Of a DNA stretch of 64,000 nucleotides, positions 61,437 to 64,000 are shown in pieces (the first letter of the stretch is position 1; the number at the start of each line of letters is the position of its first letter). The position numbers and the translations under genes were made by a program. A model generated the notes under the pieces. The model was not told the origin of the DNA. It saw only the letters and a list, made by a program, of their open reading frames with translations, and ran no database searches. This DNA is from Candidatus Enterosoma merdigallinarum (lineage in GTDB: Bacteria; Bacillota_I; Bacilli_A; RFN20; CAG-288). The DNA is taken from NCBI GenBank assembly GCA_018714385.1, contig DVNL01000014.1, positions 89,959 to 153,958 of the forward strand. Reading direction: 5' to 3'.

Positions 61437-62351
61437 TCAAAGGAAAAAGAGGAGAATGCCGATGAATTGAAGTATCGTTCCGGCGAGACAGAAGAGATGG
61501 AAGATGAAATGAAAATACCTTTTGAAACGGCCGATGCCATAGAGAATGGCGCCGATGGAATAAGAAATGCCCCCGAAAAGGAAAAGGAGGCAGGGGGCCA
61601 ATCCGACGGCGTCCAAAAGCCAAGGGAAAAAGAAGATAATAAGCCAACCTATTACAAGATAGAGAAGATTGGAAATTATCTTAACAGCCTTTTTCTGCAT
61701 CATTGTTGCGTTTAAGACAACGCCGAGAACGGATAACAAGACAACGATGCCGAGAATGATGTAGGAGCCGAGTGGCATCGTGGCAGGAAGCATCAAGACG
61801 CAGACAGGGACATAGGTTCCGGCAATCAGGATATAGATCGTGCAGTGGTCGAGAACCTGAAAAACTTTTTTCGCCTTGTTCACTCCCAAGAAATGGTAGA
61901 TGGAGGACATGGTGTAGAGAAAGAGCATCGAAAAACCATAGACGGCCATACAGATGACGGCTGGAATGGTGTCCTTTCCGCTGACGGCGGCAAAATAGAT
62001 GCCGACGATCGTTGCTATCAGGGCGAAGGCCCCTCCGACGATATGCGAGATGGCGTTCATCAGTTCCTCTCCCTGTGTATAGACCGGAAGAAGGAGTTCC
62101 TTTCTCTTTTTGGAAATCAGTTCCGCCTTCTTCTTTTTCAAGGCTTCCTTTTCTTCGGGAGAGAGGCTTTTTGCCCTTTCTTCTTTCCTCACCTGCCGAA
62201 TCTCGGCTTTGATCTCCTTAAGAAAAGCCTTTCTTTCCTGGTTCAAGGAGTTCTTCAGCGCCTTGAATTCTTTCTCTTTGTCACGAATCTGTTGTTTGTA
62301 GGAAGACACCATCTCTTCCGTTTCGTTTTTCTGAAGTTGTTCTTTTTCCAT
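61437..62351 (-). CDS. Hemolysin-III (YqfA/PAQR) family membrane protein with charged N-terminal coiled coil
   Basis: A 304-residue protein. Residues 1-85 are a Lys/Glu-rich helix (EKEFKALKNSLNQERKAFLK). The rest is a seven-helix PAQR domain with family sites GEELMNAISHIVGG near 92, YTMSSIYHFL near 145 and, near the end, FKRYFHFIFHLFCLAG (metal-ligand histidines). The long N-terminal helix is not usual for the family. ATG 62351 has TATAAT on the minus strand (62367-62372), about 15 nt before it, and no ribosome site. Confidence 0.85.
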   Translation of the reverse strand: MEKEQLQKNETEEMVSSYKQQIRDKEKEFKALKNSLNQERKAFLKEIKAEIRQVRKEERAKSLSPEEKEALKKKKAELISKKRKELLLPVYTQGEELMNAISHIVGGAFALIATIVGIYFAAVSGKDTIPAVICMAVYGFSMLFLYTMSSIYHFLGVNKAKKVFQVLDHCTIYILIAGTYVPVCVLMLPATMPLGSYIILGIVVLLSVLGVVLNATMMQKKAVKIISNLLYLVIGWLIIFFFPWLLDAVGLAPCLLFLFGGISYSIGAILYGIGRFKRYFHFIFHLFCLAGTILQFIGILLFFL

Positions 62352-62476
62352 AATTTTGACCGATTTATTATAGTCGCTCGAGGAAAAGGAGAAACATAAA
62401 AATATGTCTTTTTGTCTCGGTTCTTGTACAAGGCGATGGAAAGAGTTCAAGAAAGCGATTACGCCTCCTGTTTATA

Positions 62477-62505
62477 TTGTAAATAGGGGGAGTTAATTAG
62501 ATAAT
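62477..62505 (+). promoter_or_regulatory. Promoter of the membrane-protein/ABC operon at the right edge
   Basis: -35 TTGTAA (62477-62482), 17-nt spacer, -10 GATAAT (62500-62505), about 55 nt before ATG 62560. Confidence 0.55.
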
Positions 62506-62559
62506 ATATAAGCTTTATTTGTTTTCAATCCGAATAGAAATCATACAAAGGTGATACAC

Positions 62560-63864
62560 ATGGGAAACATCTCTTATTTGTTCAAGTCGCTTTATAGCAA
62601 CAAGGTCATCATCGAAGGAAGAAAGAAGCCGTGGTTCTTTGCGCTCATCTTTTTCATCCTCGGTATTTTCCTGCCTTGGATTCCGACTCTATCCACCGGT
62701 TATACCAGCGATCCGTCCTCTTTCATCTCTCAACAGGTCAACTATGAGATCGACAAAGGGTTGACGATGCTCACCGAATCGGTCGGATTCGATGCCGTCA
62801 CGATCGAGAAGAACGGCGATGGCGAATATTATCTCGATATGGAGGGGCTTTCCGAGGCGACCTTCCAGGAAAGCAACGTCAATACCGGTCTTGAAAGCTG
62901 CCAGCAGGAATATGACGGGACAAACGAGAAGAGTCTCGGCATGGGCTTCTATGGAGAAGGCGTCCGCAATCCTGACGAAGGAAAGGGCGAGACCTTCCCT
63001 GTCAGTCCCTATATCACGTCCACCGGCACGGAGAGCGGCCTCGGCTTCACCTTCTACTTCGATGCCATGATGATCAACGGGTCCGAGTATCCTTCCATCG
63101 ACCCTTCCACGGGAGATGAAATGCAGACATCCGACACCGAAACCACGTACGAAGACAATGGAAACACATATTTCCTTCTCGCCTATTACATCCCCGGCCT
63201 TGACGTCGCCAGCGAAAAAGGAAGCCAATATTTCATCAATTTCGTTTACTCCGTGATCCTCGATGTCGACAAAGAAGGAAGCAAAATCGAGAATTTCCCG
63301 CATTCCTATATCGTTTTCGCCGAGAATGCCTTCAGCCTTGTCACTTATCCCGTCCGCTCCGCCAAGACGAATTCCTACGGCCATTCCTATATGAATGGAG
63401 ACTTCAATGATGCCGTTTCTCTCGAGAGTCCGGCTTCCGGAACAAGCCTCAAAGCCTTCATGACGAGAAACGGGGATGAGAATGATGATGTGATCGCAAG
63501 CCTCAGGGCGTTCTTCCATGACGGACGCAAGCAGTCCACGATCGTTTCTGCCTGGGTCACTTGCGGCATTCTCTCCGCTGTCTATGCCGGCCTCGTCCTT
63601 TTGTCTTCCGGCATTCTGATCTTCCTTGCCAAGAGGAAGACTTCCGCTTATCGCGACACCAACTACTGGGAAGCGATCAAGGAGAGCGTCACGTTGGCTT
63701 TCACCCCCGCTTTGCTTGCGATGATCGTCGGCTTCTTTGGCGGATCCGAAATGGTCATCGGCGCCCTCGTTCTCTGTATCTTGATGCGTGTCATTTGGAT
63801 GAACAGCAAGATCTGTCCGCCTACGCCGACGGACAACAAGCCTCTCTATCAGGCGCGTCAGTAA
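62560..63864 (+). CDS. Membrane protein with large ectodomain, upstream of an ABC ATPase
   Basis: A 434-residue protein: a short cytoplasmic start, one hydrophobic helix (about 25-45, WFFALIFFILGIFLPWIP), an extracytoplasmic domain of about 280 residues rich in Gly, Ser, Tyr and acidic residues, then three helices (about 330-420). The layout resembles DUF1189-like proteins but the match is not firm. AAAGGTGAT is 5-7 nt before ATG 62560; the in-frame GTG at 62551 is inside that site. A terminator separates it from the ABC ATPase gene. Confidence 0.7.
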   Translation: MGNISYLFKSLYSNKVIIEGRKKPWFFALIFFILGIFLPWIPTLSTGYTSDPSSFISQQVNYEIDKGLTMLTESVGFDAVTIEKNGDGEYYLDMEGLSEATFQESNVNTGLESCQQEYDGTNEKSLGMGFYGEGVRNPDEGKGETFPVSPYITSTGTESGLGFTFYFDAMMINGSEYPSIDPSTGDEMQTSDTETTYEDNGNTYFLLAYYIPGLDVASEKGSQYFINFVYSVILDVDKEGSKIENFPHSYIVFAENAFSLVTYPVRSAKTNSYGHSYMNGDFNDAVSLESPASGTSLKAFMTRNGDENDDVIASLRAFFHDGRKQSTIVSAWVTCGILSAVYAGLVLLSSGILIFLAKRKTSAYRDTNYWEAIKESVTLAFTPALLAMIVGFFGGSEMVIGALVLCILMRVIWMNSKICPPTPTDNKPLYQARQ

Positions 63865-63870
63865 GAAGAG

Positions 63871-63893
63871 GGGCTCCGAAAGGAGCCCTTTCT
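63871..63893 (+). terminator. Terminator before the last ABC gene
   Basis: Stem GGGCTCC (63871-63877) / GGAGCCC (63882-63888) with GAAA loop, then TTTCTT. It sits only 7 nt before the AGGAGG ribosome site of the next gene. Confidence 0.75.
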
Positions 63894-63914
63894 TGTCTCT
63901 AGGAGGAAAGAAAC

Positions 63915-64000
63915 ATGTTGCTTCTCAAAGATATCGTCAAGGAATATCAAATCAAGGACAATAAGCCCGTTCAGGCACTCAAGGGAGTCACCTTGGCTTT
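63915..64000 (+). CDS. Partial ABC transporter ATP-binding protein (MacB/LolD-like), runs off the window
   Basis: The first 28 codons (MLLLKDIVKEYQIKDNKPVQ, then ALKGVTLAF) match the start of a MacB/LolD-family ATPase. AGGAGGAAAG precedes the ATG. It resembles the N-terminus of the fused transporter at 52801 (VTLDSIVKDYGKKKTYRALK). Confidence 0.8.
   Translation, partial: MLLLKDIVKEYQIKDNKPVQALKGVTLA

Noticed and set aside
1-64000. CRISPR array or prophage
   Set aside because: No regularly spaced repeats and no phage structural, integrase or Cas genes were seen.
1-64000. Mycoplasma-type genetic code (UGA = Trp)
   Set aside because: Many genes end at UGA with the next gene starting there, and tryptophans are UGG, so the standard bacterial code applies.

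Overview
The window looks like the replication-origin region of a chromosome from a Bacillota (Firmicutes) bacterium, probably an uncultured low-complexity Bacilli or Erysipelotrichia relative near the former Tenericutes. The basis is the dnaA-dnaN pair beside a dense cluster of TTATCCACA boxes, the rpmH-rnpA-yidC-jag operon, HPr kinase (hprK), whiA, and a DnaA-box-rich intergenic region. UGA is used as a stop and UGG for tryptophan, so this is not the Mycoplasma code. Base composition is moderate in GC, except for one clearly AT-rich island after a tRNA-Lys. The placement below class level is inference.

Layout. 0-6.3 kb (+): end of a surface-polysaccharide locus (alpha/beta hydrolase, initiating sugar-phosphate transferase, Wzy/O-antigen-ligase-like polymerase), then thymidine kinase and a P-type cation ATPase. 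6.4-10.1 kb (-): ferritin and a gapA-pgk-tpiA glycolytic cluster. 10.4-17.9 kb (-): uvrA-hprK-lgt-HAD phosphatase-trxB-whiA, a compact run with overlapping genes. 18-24.6 kb (-): M18 aminopeptidase, glycosyltransferase 2, a small zinc-ribbon membrane protein, peptidase T and a 938-residue coiled-coil protein of unknown function. 24.8-27.7 kb (-): dnaN and dnaA. 27.7-28.25 kb: oriC. 28.25-38.5 kb: mixed strands, with a PopT/DUF368 lipid-carrier transporter, CDF metal exporter, thiamine pyrophosphokinase, two Sel1-type repeat proteins, ispE, an esterase, prs, a YjdF-like membrane protein and a NatAB-type ABC exporter.

38.6-40.9 kb: tRNA-Lys(CTT) followed by the AT-rich island. It carries an unknown ORF, a truncated AlbA_2/divergent-AAA fragment and a DUF234-type ATPase with a PD-(D/E)XK-like tail, flanked by a 20-bp imperfect inverted repeat. 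41-47 kb (-): GNAT protein, DegV, a DUF898-like membrane protein, then jag-yidC-rnpA-rpmH. 47.4-57.1 kb: membrane proteins, a small HTH protein, pyridoxal kinase, Bax-inhibitor-1, a DUF4145-membrane fusion, proline iminopeptidase, an unknown protein, a MacB/FtsX-type ABC transporter and YebC. 57.2-61.3 kb (-): gmk-priA-unknown-degenerate PRTase. 61.4-64 kb: hemolysin-III family protein, then a membrane protein followed by the start of a second MacB-like ABC ATPase that runs off the edge.

The genes are mostly housekeeping: replication initiation and restart (dnaA, dnaN, priA), repair (uvrA), glycolysis with its HprK regulator, envelope biogenesis (lgt, yidC, popT-like, polysaccharide genes), nucleotide supply (tdk, prs, gmk) and peptide salvage. 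The less ordinary items are the coiled-coil protein with apparently duplicated end domains, the post-tRNA island, several first-in-operon genes with a -10 box almost touching the start codon and no Shine-Dalgarno, and a terminator hairpin that contains the ribosome site of the next gene.
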